A stretch of 64,000 nt of DNA. It comes from Kineobactrum salinum (GTDB lineage Bacteria; Pseudomonadota; Gammaproteobacteria; Pseudomonadales; Halieaceae). A model generated the notes under the pieces. The model ran no database searches. It was given only the letters and a program-made list of their open reading frames with translations, and had not been told where the DNA came from. Shown one piece after another: positions 8,409-19,250 of the stretch (position 1 is the first letter of the stretch; every line of letters begins with the position of its first letter). The translations under genes and the position numbers were made by a program. The DNA lies in the NCBI RefSeq assembly GCF_010669285.1, contig NZ_CP048711.1, positions 1,612,001 to 1,676,000 of the forward strand, in the 5' to 3' direction.

Positions 8409-9119
8409 CTACCCCGCTTTCCTGTCACGCGACCGCAGCGCAAAGGCCTGGCGGTAGAGGATGCTGGAAAATTCGTCGACGAAGGTGTCGTAGCGGTTGA
8501 TGAACATGTCCATGCGGCTCGCAAAGCGGTTGTAGGCCAGCACCGCCGGGATCGCCGCGAACAGGCCCATCGCGGTGGCTATCAGGGCCTCGGAAATCCC
8601 CGGCGCCACGGTGGCAAGCGTCGCCTGGGTGGCGTTGGCCAGCCCGCGAAAGGAGTTCATGATGCCCCAGACGGTGCCGAACAGGCCGATATAGGGGCTG
8701 GTGGAGCCCACCGAGGCGAGAAAGGACAGGTGCCGTTCCAGGCGTTCTTCCTCGCGCAGCATGGCGACCCGCATCGCGCGCCGGGAACCCTCGATCACGG
8801 CCTCGGAGTCCATCTCGGACTGCTTGGCCAGGCGGGAGAACTCCTTGAACCCGGCTCGGAAAATACTCTCCATGCCGACGATAACGTGGCCGTCGGCGGC
8901 GCGCTCGTTGCCCTCCCGGTACAGTTGCGACAGGTCGATGCCGGACCAGAAACGTTCCTCGAACTGGAACATTTCCTCGCGACCGTTGCGAAAGTAGATG
9001 AAGCGCTGGACGATCATGTACCAGGACACCATGGAGGCCAGCAACAGCGTCAGCATCACCAGCTGCACCGTGACGGTGGCCTCCATCACCAGGTCGAGAA
9101 TACTCAGTTGTGCTTCCAA
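8409..9119 (-). CDS. tolQ: Tol-Pal system protein TolQ
   Basis: TolQ is an ExbB/MotA-type inner-membrane channel subunit that works with TolR to energise TolA. The 236-residue protein has three membrane helices, at about 15-40, 138-160 and 172-195. It contains the family segment PYIGLFGTVWGIMNSF and the third-helix sequence ISEALIATAMGLFAAIPAVLAYN. It follows ybgC by 13 bases, the standard Tol-Pal order. Confidence 0.96.
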   Translation of the reverse strand: MEAQLSILDLVMEATVTVQLVMLTLLLASMVSWYMIVQRFIYFRNGREEMFQFEERFWSGIDLSQLYREGNERAADGHVIVGMESIFRAGFKEFSRLAKQSEMDSEAVIEGSRRAMRVAMLREEERLERHLSFLASVGSTSPYIGLFGTVWGIMNSFRGLANATQATLATVAPGISEALIATAMGLFAAIPAVLAYNRFASRMDMFINRYDTFVDEFSSILYRQAFALRSRDRKAG

Positions 9120-9132
9120 GTGGGGGCTCCCT

Positions 9133-9555
9133 TCAGTTCCCGTTAGTATCCCGCGCTGCGCGCAGGCTGTCTGTCATATCCCTCGGCAGGCGTTGCGGCC
9201 TGACTCCGGCCCGCTCCACACAGGCCACTGTCACCGTTGCTGTCGCCAGCACCTCGGCGCCGCGGCGCACTTCCTGCGCCAGCGTCATCGAAGCCCCACC
9301 CAGGTCGATCAGCCGCACGGTGGCCTCCAGCAGATCGTCCAGCTGCGCCGGGCGCAGGTAGCGCACGGCCATGTCCCGCACCACGAACATCAGCCCGTGG
9401 TTGAAAATCGCGTCCTTACCATAACCCAGCTCGCGCATGAACTCGGTGCGGGCGCGCTCCATGAACTTGAGATAGTTCACATAGTAGACGATGCCACCGG
9501 CGTCGGTGTCCTCAATGTAGACTCGCAGCTTATAGGAAAATTCCGCCGCGCTCAC
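9133..9555 (-). CDS. ybgC: Tol-Pal-associated acyl-CoA thioesterase YbgC
   Basis: YbgC is a cytoplasmic hot-dog fold thioesterase, linked to phospholipid metabolism and acting with the Tol-Pal system. The 140-residue protein carries the 4-hydroxybenzoyl-CoA thioesterase motif [20 protein letters not shown], in which Asp in DTDAGG is the catalytic residue. Its start overlaps the ruvB stop by 4 bases and it leads directly into tolQ. Confidence 0.94.
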   Translation of the reverse strand: MSAAEFSYKLRVYIEDTDAGGIVYYVNYLKFMERARTEFMRELGYGKDAIFNHGLMFVVRDMAVRYLRPAQLDDLLEATVRLIDLGGASMTLAQEVRRGAEVLATATVTVACVERAGVRPQRLPRDMTDSLRAARDTNGN

Positions 9556-10607
9556 GCCTCGCCCTCCGCGTCGGGCTCCAGTGGCAGTTGCGCCGCGCCG
9601 GGGGCCGCCACAGCGGGCAGCCCGAAATGCAGGTAGGCGCTGCGGGTGACCATGCGGCCGCGCGAGGTGCGCACCATGTAGCCCTGCTGGATCAAATAGG
9701 GTTCCAGCACGTCCTCGATGGTGCCGCGCTCCTCGGAGATCGCCGCGGCGAGGCTGTCCACCCCCACCGGGCCGCCGTCGAATTTCTCGATCAGTGCCAG
9801 CAGCAGGCGCCGGTCCTGGTGGTCCAGGCCGAGATGGTCGACGCTGAGCATGTCCAGGGCCCGGTCCGCCACCGCGGCGGTGATATGGCCGTCCGCCTTG
9901 ACCTCGGCATAGTCCCGCACCCGGCGCAGCAGGCGGTTGGCGATACGCGGCGTGCCGCGGGCCCGGCGGGCGATCTCGGCGGCGCCGTGCTGATCGATGC
10001 CGATGCCCAGGATGGCGGCGGAACGGGTGACAATGGAGGCCAGGTCCGCCACCTGGTAGAACTCCAGCCGCTGCACAATGCCGAAGCGATCGCGCAGCGG
10101 TGAGGTCAGCAACCCCGCGCGGGTGGTCGCACCGACCAGGGTAAAGGGTGGCAGTTCCAGCTTGATCGAGCGCGCGGCAGGACCCTCGCCGATCATGATA
10201 TCCAGCTGGAAGTCTTCCATCGCCGGGTAGAGGATCTCCTCCACCAGTGGGCTCAGGCGGTGGATCTCGTCGATGAAGAGCACGTCCCCCGGTTCCAGGT
10301 TGGTCATCAGCGCGGCGATGTCGCCGGCCTTTTCCAGCACCGGCCCGGAGGTGGTCTTCAGCGACACGCCCATCTCATTGGCGATAATGCAGGCCAGGGT
10401 AGTCTTGCCCAGGCCGGGGGGCCCGAAGATCAGGGTGTGATCCAGCGGCTCTTTGCGGCCGCGGGCGGCCTGCAGGAAAATGGACATCTGGTCGCGCACG
10501 GTGGGCTGGCCGACATATTCCTCCAGTGTGCGGGGACGAATGGCCCGGTCCAGCGCCTCCTCACGCTCGCTGGCCTGGGGCGCAATCAGGCGGTCGGTCT
10601 CTATCAT
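9552..10607 (-). CDS. ruvB: Holliday junction branch migration ATPase RuvB
   Basis: RuvB forms the hexameric AAA+ ring that drives branch migration with RuvA. The 351-residue protein carries Walker [12 protein letters not shown] (about 63-73), Walker [11 protein letters not shown], sensor I GATTRAG and the Arg-finger region around SPLRDRFG. The C-terminal winged helix contains [17 protein letters not shown]. It starts on the last base of the ruvA stop (TGATG), so translation is coupled. Confidence 0.97.
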   Translation of the reverse strand: MIETDRLIAPQASEREEALDRAIRPRTLEEYVGQPTVRDQMSIFLQAARGRKEPLDHTLIFGPPGLGKTTLACIIANEMGVSLKTTSGPVLEKAGDIAALMTNLEPGDVLFIDEIHRLSPLVEEILYPAMEDFQLDIMIGEGPAARSIKLELPPFTLVGATTRAGLLTSPLRDRFGIVQRLEFYQVADLASIVTRSAAILGIGIDQHGAAEIARRARGTPRIANRLLRRVRDYAEVKADGHITAAVADRALDMLSVDHLGLDHQDRRLLLALIEKFDGGPVGVDSLAAAISEERGTIEDVLEPYLIQQGYMVRTSRGRMVTRSAYLHFGLPAVAAPGAAQLPLEPDAEGEA

Positions 10608-11221
10608 CAGCGGCTCACCACGGCTTTCAGGGCGCGGCGGATCAGGTCCTCGCTGTCGCCGGCGCTGGCGTCATTGACCGCCGCCACCATGCGGCTGGCC
10701 TCGGCCGGCTTGTAGCCCAGCGCGATCAGCGCACCCTCGGCATCGGCCACCCGGGTGCCGGCCGGAGGCTGGCCCGCGGCGGCCGGCAGCTCGCCGTCGC
10801 CGCTCCACTGACCCAGCCAGTCTTTCAGTTTGTCGCGCATCTCCACCAGCAGCCGCTCCGCGGTCTTCTTGCCGACCCCGGGCAGCGCCACCAGCGCGGA
10901 CAGGTCGTCGCGCTGCACACTGCGCGCGAACTGGGTGGAGTCCATGCCCGAGAGGATGGTCAGTGCCAGTTTGGGGCCCACACCGCTGACCTTGACCAGC
11001 TGGCGGAACAGCGCCCGGTCGCGCTCGTCGATAAAACCGTACAGCAGCTGCGCATCCTCGCGCACCACGAACTGGGTCAGCAGGGTGACCTCGGTGCCCA
11101 GCGCCGGCAACTGGAACAGCGTGCTCATCGGCACCTGGATGTCATAGCCCACGCCGCCCACCTCCACCAGAATATCCGGGGGCTGCTTGTAGACCAGAGT
11201 GCCGCGTATCCTGCCAATCAT
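10607..11221 (-). CDS. ruvA: Holliday junction DNA helicase subunit RuvA
   Basis: RuvA is the tetrameric Holliday-junction binding protein that loads RuvB. The ATG at 11221 gives 204 residues starting MIGRIRGTL, the family N-terminus. The long upstream extension of the frame lies in ruvC and is spurious. The OB fold occupies about 1-62 and helix-hairpin-helix motifs follow ([13 protein letters not shown] and [16 protein letters not shown]). The RuvB-binding C-terminal domain is at about 155-204. The gene lies 17 bases after ruvC. Confidence 0.96.
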   Translation of the reverse strand: MIGRIRGTLVYKQPPDILVEVGGVGYDIQVPMSTLFQLPALGTEVTLLTQFVVREDAQLLYGFIDERDRALFRQLVKVSGVGPKLALTILSGMDSTQFARSVQRDDLSALVALPGVGKKTAERLLVEMRDKLKDWLGQWSGDGELPAAAGQPPAGTRVADAEGALIALGYKPAEASRMVAAVNDASAGDSEDLIRRALKAVVSR

Positions 11222-11238
11222 GCCTGCCTGAACCTTTG

Positions 11239-11760
11239 CTAACGCATCCGCCGCCGGCGCACAGAGGTGGCGCCGGCCATGTTGATCATACTTTGTTGGG
11301 TGTGGGCATGACACAGCGCGGCCGCCAGTGCGTCGGCCGCGTCCTCCGGCGGCTCCGCCGGCAGCTGCAGCAGTACCTTCACCATGTGCTGTACCTGGGC
11401 CTTGTCCGCCGCGCCGGTGCCCACCACCGACTGCTTGATCTGGCGCGCGGAGTATTCCGCCACCGCCAGCTCGCGGGCGACGCAGGCGACGATGGCTGCG
11501 CCCCGCGCCTGCCCCAGCTTGAGCGCCGAGCCGGCACTCTTGGCCATGAAGACCTGCTCGATGGCCAGCTCGCCGGGGCTGTGCAGTTCCACCAGCTCGC
11601 TGACACACTGGTAGATGATGCGCAGCCGCTCGGGCAGCAGTGCTACCGCGGGCAACCGTATCACGCCGCTGGTGACATATTCACTGCGCCCGCTGTGGTA
11701 GTGAATAATGCCAAAACCTGTCTTGCGAGATCCGGGGTCGATCCCGAGGATGACCGCCAT
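11239..11760 (-). CDS. ruvC: Crossover junction endodeoxyribonuclease RuvC
   Basis: RuvC is the resolvase that nicks Holliday junctions. The 173-residue protein starts [17 protein letters not shown], giving the first catalytic Asp (about residue 7). The acidic residues in [12 protein letters not shown] and the C-terminal [14 protein letters not shown] complete the RNase-H-like active site. The gene heads ruvCAB and is preceded by a LexA-type box at 11787-11802. In E. coli only ruvAB is SOS controlled, so here ruvC may be induced too. Confidence 0.96.
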   Translation of the reverse strand: MAVILGIDPGSRKTGFGIIHYHSGRSEYVTSGVIRLPAVALLPERLRIIYQCVSELVELHSPGELAIEQVFMAKSAGSALKLGQARGAAIVACVARELAVAEYSARQIKQSVVGTGAADKAQVQHMVKVLLQLPAEPPEDAADALAAALCHAHTQQSMINMAGATSVRRRRMR

Positions 11761-11786
11761 AGATTTTTCCGCCTGCCTAGCTTGAT

Positions 11787-11802
11787 CTGTACAAATTTAC
11801 AG
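11787..11802 (-). promoter_or_regulatory. LexA (SOS) box upstream of ruvC
   Basis: The 16-mer CTGTAAATTTGTACAG (minus strand) has exact CTGT-N8-ACAG half sites, the gammaproteobacterial LexA operator pattern. It lies 27 to 42 bases before the ruvC start codon and directly downstream of a -10-like GATAAT (11804-11809). Binding there would block a promoter inside the yebC-ruvC gap and make ruvCAB damage-inducible. Confidence 0.7.
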
Positions 11803-11837
11803 TATTATCGGCGCGCATCCAATCGGGATGCAGGAAT

Positions 11838-12584
11838 TTACAGGCTGGCGAGGATGTCTTCGGGGATATCGGCGTTGGTGTAGACGTTCTGCACGTCGTC
11901 CAGGTCCTCTAGCGCATCCACCAGCCCCATGACGGTGGCGGCCGCATCGGCATCCAGCGGCACGGTGGTTTCGGCCACCATGGTGACTTCGGCATCGGCC
12001 GGCGCCAGCCCGGCGGCCTCCAGCGCGGACTTTACTGCCTCGAAGTCCTCCCAGGGCGTAGTCACGTCGATGGAGCCGTCGTCGTGGCCCTCGATGTCCT
12101 CGGCACCCGCCTCCAGCGCCAGTTCCATTACGGTCTCTTCCTCTGCCGTGCCGGGCGCGAGGCTGATCTGGCCCTTGCGGCTGAACAGGTAGGCCACGGA
12201 GCCGTCGGTACCCAGGTTGCCGCCGCGCTTGGAGAAGGCGTGGCGCACTTCGGCCACGGTGCGGTTGCGGTTGTCGGTCATCGCCTCGACCAGCACGGCG
12301 ACCCCACCGGGCGCATAGCCTTCGTAGGTCAGCTCTTCCATGTTGTCGGTGTCGGTATCGCCGGCGCCGCGGGCAATCGCCCGGTCGATGGTGTCGCGGG
12401 TCATGTTGGCGCCCAGCGCCTTGTCTACCGCGGCGCGCAGCCGCGGGTTGTCCTCAGGCAGCGGCCCGCCCTGCCGGGCGGCGATCACCAGCTCGCGTAT
12501 AAGCTTGGTGAACATCTTGCCGCGGCGGGCGTCCTGGGCGGCTTTGCGGTGCTTGATGTTGGCCCATTTGCTGTGACCTGCCAT
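11838..12584 (-). CDS. YebC/PmpR family protein
   Basis: This is a 248-residue member of the YebC family. Members have been reported as DNA-binding regulators (PmpR in Pseudomonas) and as ribosome-associated factors that relieve stalling at proline runs. The start [21 protein letters not shown] fixes ATG 12584; the frame upstream runs into the palindromic repeat and is spurious. [36 protein letters not shown] and [18 protein letters not shown] are family signatures. It lies between aspS and ruvC, the Pseudomonas order. Confidence 0.92.
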   Translation of the reverse strand: MAGHSKWANIKHRKAAQDARRGKMFTKLIRELVIAARQGGPLPEDNPRLRAAVDKALGANMTRDTIDRAIARGAGDTDTDNMEELTYEGYAPGGVAVLVEAMTDNRNRTVAEVRHAFSKRGGNLGTDGSVAYLFSRKGQISLAPGTAEEETVMELALEAGAEDIEGHDDGSIDVTTPWEDFEAVKSALEAAGLAPADAEVTMVAETTVPLDADAAATVMGLVDALEDLDDVQNVYTNADIPEDILASL

Positions 12585-12638
12585 GGGTTGCCTCTCCTTT
12601 CTTAGCTTCCTTATACCGAATTGCACCTGTTTTGGGAG

Positions 12639-12790
12639 TTGGGTGCCTGTAAACCGGTCGCTACTTCCGGAGAGTGCTTTCGAGACACGCCGTAGACCCA
12701 TCCATGGGGGCTCGGATGCGACATCCATGTCGCATACGGTCTCGAAAGCACTCTCCGGAAGTAGCGACCTTACATCGAGCCAGCACCCAA
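12639..12790. repeat. Palindromic dispersed repeat, copy 1
   Basis: A perfect 31-bp inverted repeat (12656-12686 and 12739-12769, core CTTCCGGAGAGTGCTTTCGA) encloses 52 bases. Those hold two smaller hairpins: 9-bp arms at 12716-12724/12727-12735 and 5-bp arms at 12697-12701/12704-12708. An outer pair TTGGGTGC/GCACCCAA (12639-12646 and 12783-12790) closes the unit. The predicted fold is a multi-way junction. It sits after the aspS stop and before yebC. A second copy lies at 23302-23480. It resembles a MITE or large REP-type element; no transposase or clear target duplication is visible. Any ORF read across it is spurious. Confidence 0.88.
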
Positions 12791-12844
12791 GTAAGTAGCG
12801 CTCTGCTTATATATCTGATACCTGCTCGTGCTGTCTTTACTCGC

Positions 12845-14635
<1,791 letters not shown>

Positions 14636-14684
14636 AATTCTGGTTCCGTCGGTTAAGGATGAGGCCCGGGGCAGGCCGGGGCTT

Positions 14685-15020
14685 TCAGCCGGCGCCGGCG
14701 GCCTCGCCACCCTTGGTGGCAGTCCCGCCAGCCTTGGGAGCGGGCGCGGGGCTGCTGTCACCGGTGCTGGCGGCAGTCTTGTCGCCGGTCGGCTTGCTGC
14801 CACTATCGTCCGCGCCGGCGGCCAGGTTCTTCTTGCCTCCGGTCTTGAAGTCGGTTTCGTACCAGCCACCGCCCTTGAGACGGAAGGCCGCCGCCGACAC
14901 CTTTTTCTTCAGCTGTGCCGCACCGCAGGCGGGACAATCCACCAGCGGGGCGTCACTGAGCTTTTGCAGGGCCTCGTGGAGGTGACCACAAGCTTGACAC
15001 TGATACTCGTATATCGGCAT
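14685..15020 (-). CDS. FmdB family zinc-ribbon protein
   Basis: This 111-residue protein has a rubredoxin-like zinc ribbon at its N-terminus ([16 protein letters not shown], then LVDCPACG; CxxC pairs at about residues 9-12 and 30-33), as in the FmdB/CxxC_CXXC_SSSS family. From about residue 60 the rest is a low-complexity Lys/Ala/Gly/Ser tail. The biochemical role is not established; it is commonly found upstream of aspS in gammaproteobacteria. It is the first gene of the aspS-yebC-ruv operon and has a promoter-like sequence at 15070-15098. Confidence 0.85.
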   Translation of the reverse strand: MPIYEYQCQACGHLHEALQKLSDAPLVDCPACGAAQLKKKVSAAAFRLKGGGWYETDFKTGGKKNLAAGADDSGSKPTGDKTAASTGDSSPAPAPKAGGTATKGGEAAGAG

Positions 15021-15069
15021 GGGATTCGCTCGCCAGTAATCAAAACGCGGACAAAAAAGTGAGGCGCGG

Positions 15070-15098
15070 ATTCTACCCCAAGCGGAAGTTCAGGCCAA
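15070..15098 (-). promoter_or_regulatory. Sigma70-like promoter for fmdB-aspS
   Basis: On the minus strand TTGGCC (15093-15098) and TAGAAT (15070-15075) are 17 bases apart, about 50 bases upstream of the fmdB start. The match to consensus is good at -10 and fair at -35. The rest of the 15021-15210 gap shows no gene. Confidence 0.5.
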
Positions 15099-15210
15099 GA
15101 CAGTTCGCAGCGATGATATTGCGGGGAGGCGTGCCCCTGCACCCGGAGGTGCTGAGGCGGAAGGGATTGCAGTCCCGCCCGCGTCTGCCGACGGGAAACA
15201 CCGCCGGCGG

Positions 15211-15627
15211 TCAGGCCAGGGCGAAGTCCTTCATTTTCTTCAGCGGGCGCACCTTCACGGCAACACTGGCCGGCTTGGCCTTGAAGGTGGTCTGTTCGCC
15301 GGTGAACGGGTTGATACCCTTGCGTGCCTTTTTGGCGGGCTTTTTCACCGTGGTGATTTTCATCAGGCCCGGCAGGGTGAATTCGCCCACGCCGCGCTTC
15401 TTGATGCTGCGCTCGATCAACGATTCGAGTTCAGTCATCACGTCCCCGACCTGCTTCTTGGTCAGACCGGTATTCTCGGAGATCGAGGATACGATCTGGG
15501 TCTTGGTCATCTTGTCCTTGACCGGGGCTGCGGATTTTTTGGCCGGAGCGGCCTTCTTTGCCGGAGCCGCTTTCCTTACCGCCTTCTTGGCGGGCGCCTT
15601 TTTCGCTGCTGCTTTCTTGATAGCCAT
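15211..15627 (-). CDS. HU-family DNA-binding protein with histone-H1-like N-terminal tail
   Basis: This is a 138-residue nucleoid protein. Residues 1-43 are almost only Ala, Lys and Pro in KKAAPAKK-type repeats, like the tails of histone H1 and AlgP. Residues 46-138 form an HU/IHF fold (MTKTQIVSSISENTGLTKKQ), with the DNA-binding arm carrying INPFTGEQTTF. ATG 15627 starts the Lys-rich tail; an upstream ATG at 15708 would add a segment lacking HU features. The tail should extend non-specific DNA compaction. The gene has its own promoter at 15731-15759 and is divergent from proS. Confidence 0.88.
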   Translation of the reverse strand: MAIKKAAAKKAPAKKAVRKAAPAKKAAPAKKSAAPVKDKMTKTQIVSSISENTGLTKKQVGDVMTELESLIERSIKKRGVGEFTLPGLMKITTVKKPAKKARKGINPFTGEQTTFKAKPASVAVKVRPLKKMKDFALA

Positions 15628-15730
15628 AGTCTTCTTCACCCTTCCTTCGCTGTTAAATGGGACATGCGTCCGAGCCAGATCGTTCACCTTCGCCGCTGCG
15701 AAAGCCATCCCGCACCCAAGCTCCTGCGCA

Positions 15731-15759
15731 GATATAAAACATGAGACCCTGTATTACAA
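15731..15759 (-). promoter_or_regulatory. Sigma70-like promoter for the HU-type gene
   Basis: TTGTAA (15754-15759) and TATATC (15731-15736) on the minus strand have a 17-base spacer and lie about 100 bases before the HU start. The 15628-15930 gap between this gene and proS holds no ORF I can support. It is AT-richer than its surroundings, as expected for a divergent promoter region; I could not pick a clear proS promoter in it. Confidence 0.5.
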
Positions 15760-15930
15760 GTGTTTTAGGGGTGCGCGGAGCAAAAAGACCCTGTTTTCGT
15801 CGTATTTTGCGAATCTTCGCACAGCGCTCTGCCTTCAACGCCTGCAATGAGCCCTGCGCATGCTGTACCGCGCCACGGTTCGGACGTAAACTAGGCACCC
15901 CTTCATACAGCCAATAGCGGGCCCGTTTCG

Positions 15931-17643
15931 ATGCGCACCAGCCAGTACCTTCTCACCACCCAGAAAGAGACCCCGGCTGATGCGGAAGTCATCAGTCATC
16001 AGTTGATGCTGCGCGCCGGACTGGTGCGCAAACTCGCGGCCGGATTCTACAGTTGGCTGCCATTGGGGCTGCGGGTATTGCGCAAGGTCGAGCAGGTGGT
16101 GCGCGAGGAAATGGACGCCACTGGCGCGATCGAGATCAGCATGCCGGTAATGCAGCCCGCCGAACTGTGGCAGGAGTCCGGACGCTGGGAGCAGTACGGA
16201 CCTGAACTGTTCCGCATCAAGGACCGCCAACAGCGGGAATTCTGCCTCGGTCCCACCCATGAAGAGGTGGTCACGGACCTGGTGCGGCAGGAACTGAAAA
16301 GTTACAAGCAATTGCCACTGAACCTGTACCAGATCCAGACCAAGATGCGCGACGAGATCCGGCCGCGCTTCGGCATCATGCGGGGGCGGGAATTCCTGAT
16401 GAAGGATGCCTATTCCTTTCACATCGACCAGCCGTCGCTGGACGCCACTTATCGGGACATGCACCGCGCCTACAGCAATATTCTCACCCGCCTGGGTCTG
16501 GCCTTTCGCCCGGTGATCGCCGACACCGGCAGCATCGGCGGCAGCACCTCCCACGAGTTCCAGGTGCTGGCCGATTCAGGCGAGGATGAAATCGCCTTCA
16601 GTGACAGCAGCGACTACGCGGCCAATGTGGAAATGGCAGAGGCGCTGGCGCTGGCTGGCGAGCGCCCCGCTCCCCGCGAGCCGCTGACCGAGATTGCAAC
16701 CCCGGGGGTCAGGACCATCGACGACCTCGCACAGGCACTGGCGATCGAGCCTGCGCTCACGGTCAAGACATTGCTGGTCGGCGGCAGCAAGCCCGGCAGT
16801 CTGGTGGCCCTGGTACTGCGCGGTGATCACCAGCTCAACCCGCTGAAGGCGGAAAAGCTCGAAGGGATCGCAAGCCCACTGACGATGGCGAGCGAAGAGC
16901 AGGTACGGGCCGCCTGCGGTGCCGGCTTTGGATCGCTGGGGCCGGTGGGGCTGGAGCTGCCGGTGATCGTCGATCGCAGCGCTGCCTGCCTGGCCGACTT
17001 TGTCTGTGGCGCCAACCGCGATGAGCTGCACTACACCGGCGTCAACTGGGAGCGCGATTGCTCGCCGCAAAGGATCGAGGACCTGCGCAAGGTGGTACAG
17101 GGCGATCCCAGCCCGGATGGCCAGGGCCGGCTGCAGATCAAACGCGGCATCGAAGTGGGTCATATTTTCCAGCTGGGCCGCAAATACAGCGAGGCAATGC
17201 AGGCCCGCGTGCTGGACGAGCAGGGCAGGAATGTGACAATGACCATGGGCTGTTACGGCATCGGCGTGAGCCGGATCGTCGCCGCGGCCATCGAGCAGAA
17301 CCACGATGAGCGCGGCATTGTCTGGCCGGCTGCAATGGCGCCCTTCCAGCTCGCCATCGTCCCGCTCAACATGCAGAAGTCGGCGGCGGTGGCGGAGTGC
17401 GCCGAAGCGCTGTATACCCAGTTCCGCGCTGCCGGCATCGAGGTGCTGCTGGATGACCGTAATGAACGTCCCGGGGTCAAGTTTGCCGACATGGAGCTGA
17501 TCGGCATCCCCCACCGGCTGGTGATCGGTGACCGCGCCCTGGAAGAAGGCAAGGTCGAATACAAGGGGCGCCGGGACAGCGAGTCCTGCCTGATCGCCAG
17601 GGATGACAGTGTGGCCACGCTGCTGGAACGCCTGCGCGGCTGA
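15931..17643 (+). CDS. proS: Proline-tRNA ligase ProRS, bacterial type
   Basis: ProRS charges tRNA-Pro and hydrolyses mischarged Ala-tRNA-Pro. The 570-residue length fits the bacterial class with an inserted editing domain. Motif 2 lies around [19 protein letters not shown] and [20 protein letters not shown]. The editing insertion spans about residues 230-390 ([20 protein letters not shown]). The motif 3 region is [20 protein letters not shown], and the anticodon-binding domain follows from about 470 ([20 protein letters not shown]). It is the first gene of a plus-strand block. Confidence 0.96.
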   Translation: MRTSQYLLTTQKETPADAEVISHQLMLRAGLVRKLAAGFYSWLPLGLRVLRKVEQVVREEMDATGAIEISMPVMQPAELWQESGRWEQYGPELFRIKDRQQREFCLGPTHEEVVTDLVRQELKSYKQLPLNLYQIQTKMRDEIRPRFGIMRGREFLMKDAYSFHIDQPSLDATYRDMHRAYSNILTRLGLAFRPVIADTGSIGGSTSHEFQVLADSGEDEIAFSDSSDYAANVEMAEALALAGERPAPREPLTEIATPGVRTIDDLAQALAIEPALTVKTLLVGGSKPGSLVALVLRGDHQLNPLKAEKLEGIASPLTMASEEQVRAACGAGFGSLGPVGLELPVIVDRSAACLADFVCGANRDELHYTGVNWERDCSPQRIEDLRKVVQGDPSPDGQGRLQIKRGIEVGHIFQLGRKYSEAMQARVLDEQGRNVTMTMGCYGIGVSRIVAAAIEQNHDERGIVWPAAMAPFQLAIVPLNMQKSAAVAECAEALYTQFRAAGIEVLLDDRNERPGVKFADMELIGIPHRLVIGDRALEEGKVEYKGRRDSESCLIARDDSVATLLERLRG

Positions 17644-17648
17644 CCGGC

Positions 17649-18245
17649 GTGCCGCGTACCCGGCTGCGGACACTGCTGGCGGCACTGCTGCTGGTCTGCG
17701 CTGTGCCCCAGCTCCAGGCCCAGCCGGCGGACGCGGCCGAACGGGCCGCGCTGCGGGACTTCCTCGACCAGACCATCAACAGTGCCGACAGCTTTGAGGA
17801 CCGCTACGATGCCGAGGTCTGGCTGGTGGACATGTCCGCGCGGCTGCAGCGCTTCGTCAAGGACCCGGCTGCACGCCTGGAGCTGTTGCGGCAAATCCAT
17901 TCGGCGGCGCAGCGGGCCGGCCTTGCGCCGGAACTGGTACTGGCGGTGATCGAAGTCGAGAGTCACTTCGACCGCTTTGCGATCTCCTCAGCAGGCGCGC
18001 AGGGGATGATGCAGGTGATGCCATTCTGGAAGAATGAAATCGGCCGCAGCGACGACAACCTGACCCGCAATCGCACCAATCTGGAGTACGGCTGCCGCAT
18101 CCTGCAGTTCTACCTGCAGCGCGAGGACGGCGATCTGCACCGGGCCCTTGCAGCCTACAATGGCAGCTCGGGCAGCCGGCGCTACAGCGACAAGGTGTAC
18201 CGGGCCTGGGCGCGCCACTGGCGCACTTCGCCGCTGGCCTGGTAG
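17649..18245 (+). CDS. Lytic transglycosylase, SLT domain
   Basis: This 198-residue, probably periplasmic murein hydrolase cleaves the glycan strand with formation of 1,6-anhydro ends. A signal peptide (about 1-25, LLAALLLVCAVPQLQAQ) precedes an N-terminal helical region. The Slt-type catalytic domain (about 85-190) carries the catalytic Glu in VIEVESHFD, then SSAGAQGMMQVMPFW and the AAYNGSSG motif. The start is a GTG 5 bases after the proS stop. It is short compared with MltC or Slt70 and resembles small MltE-like or YjbJ-like enzymes. Confidence 0.85.
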   Translation: MPRTRLRTLLAALLLVCAVPQLQAQPADAAERAALRDFLDQTINSADSFEDRYDAEVWLVDMSARLQRFVKDPAARLELLRQIHSAAQRAGLAPELVLAVIEVESHFDRFAISSAGAQGMMQVMPFWKNEIGRSDDNLTRNRTNLEYGCRILQFYLQREDGDLHRALAAYNGSSGSRRYSDKVYRAWARHWRTSPLAW

Positions 18246-18313
18246 CGGGATTTGACAAGCCCCCGAGCCTGCCCAATATGGACAATCGGGGAAAGGGCTG
18301 GCTGCTTAGCATC

Positions 18314-19159
18314 ATGACTGATATCAATCAGCTGAGTAAATGGAACAGGGATATCTCGCGTGCCATCGCCAGTCTGGGCTCGGATGAATTTTTCCCCCGC
18401 CTGATCGAGGCCATCCAGGGCCAGGTACCCTTCGACTATCCGCAGGTCTGGCTCTATCACCGCGATCTTCCGCCGCAAGTGCTCTACCACCAGGTGCCCA
18501 GCTCCGCCATCGCCTCGCAGATCGACACCTATCTCGACGGGCCATATCGGGAGGATCCCTTCTACCAGGCCTCGATGAACCAGCCCCGCTCCAAGTTCTA
18601 CCGCCTCTCGCGCATCACCGCCGGCAAATTGCGGGAATCCGACTACTATCGCGAATACTACGCCGACACCGGCACCGTGGACGAGGCCATCTACCTGGCC
18701 AAGCTGCGGGCCGGCAATGTCATCAACCTGTGCATGATGCGCCTGCCCCGCCACGGGGAGTTTAGCGAGCAGGAATACCAGACGCTGTACCTGCTGGCGG
18801 AGCCGGTGTCGGAGCTGCTCAAGTCCCACAGTGAACACGACGACTTCGCCGTCACCCACCTAATCCAGCCGGGCATCAACCACCAGATCGACCTCGCCTT
18901 TCGCACCTTCGGCGCCTCGCTGCTGTCACCGCGGGAGAAGGATGTGCTGGAACTGATGCTGCGGGGCTACGGCACCGACATCTCGGGCGAGCGCCTGGGT
19001 ATCGCGCTGGAAACAGTGCGCCGGCACCGCAAAAGCATCTACCGCAAGCTCGACGTCAACTCCCAGACCGACCTGTTTTCGCTGTTTATCAATTCCCTCA
19101 CCTGCCTGGGTGAGGCCGCTGGCAAGGACCCGCTGCAAGTGTATATGTCGCCCCGCTGA
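18314..19159 (+). CDS. LuxR-type helix-turn-helix transcriptional regulator
   Basis: This 281-residue regulator has a C-terminal GerE/LuxR DNA-binding domain (about 215-275) with the motif LSPREKDVLELMLRGYGTD, then ALETVRRHRKSIYRKL. The N-terminal about 200 residues look like a sensory region but do not show the conserved acyl-homoserine-lactone pocket pattern, so the signal is unknown. ATG 18314 is chosen because the text upstream (an ATG at 18278) is unlike the family start; neither has a strong ribosome binding site. It precedes the glutamine-synthetase-like gene by 91 bases and may control it. Confidence 0.75.
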   Translation: MTDINQLSKWNRDISRAIASLGSDEFFPRLIEAIQGQVPFDYPQVWLYHRDLPPQVLYHQVPSSAIASQIDTYLDGPYREDPFYQASMNQPRSKFYRLSRITAGKLRESDYYREYYADTGTVDEAIYLAKLRAGNVINLCMMRLPRHGEFSEQEYQTLYLLAEPVSELLKSHSEHDDFAVTHLIQPGINHQIDLAFRTFGASLLSPREKDVLELMLRGYGTDISGERLGIALETVRRHRKSIYRKLDVNSQTDLFSLFINSLTCLGEAAGKDPLQVYMSPR

Positions 19160-19250
19160 ATGCGTCAGTCAACTGCCCCAACTGGGTCATTGAGCCCGTC
19201 AGGTGAAATCTGGATAGTGCAGCCTTCCGGCGAATGCTCACGGTGTCCCA

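Noticed and set aside
12583-12798. ORFs read across palindromic repeat copy 1 (and 23228-23491 in copy 2)
   Set aside because: The peptides are similar only because the repeat DNA is similar; there is no ribosome binding site or protein-like composition.
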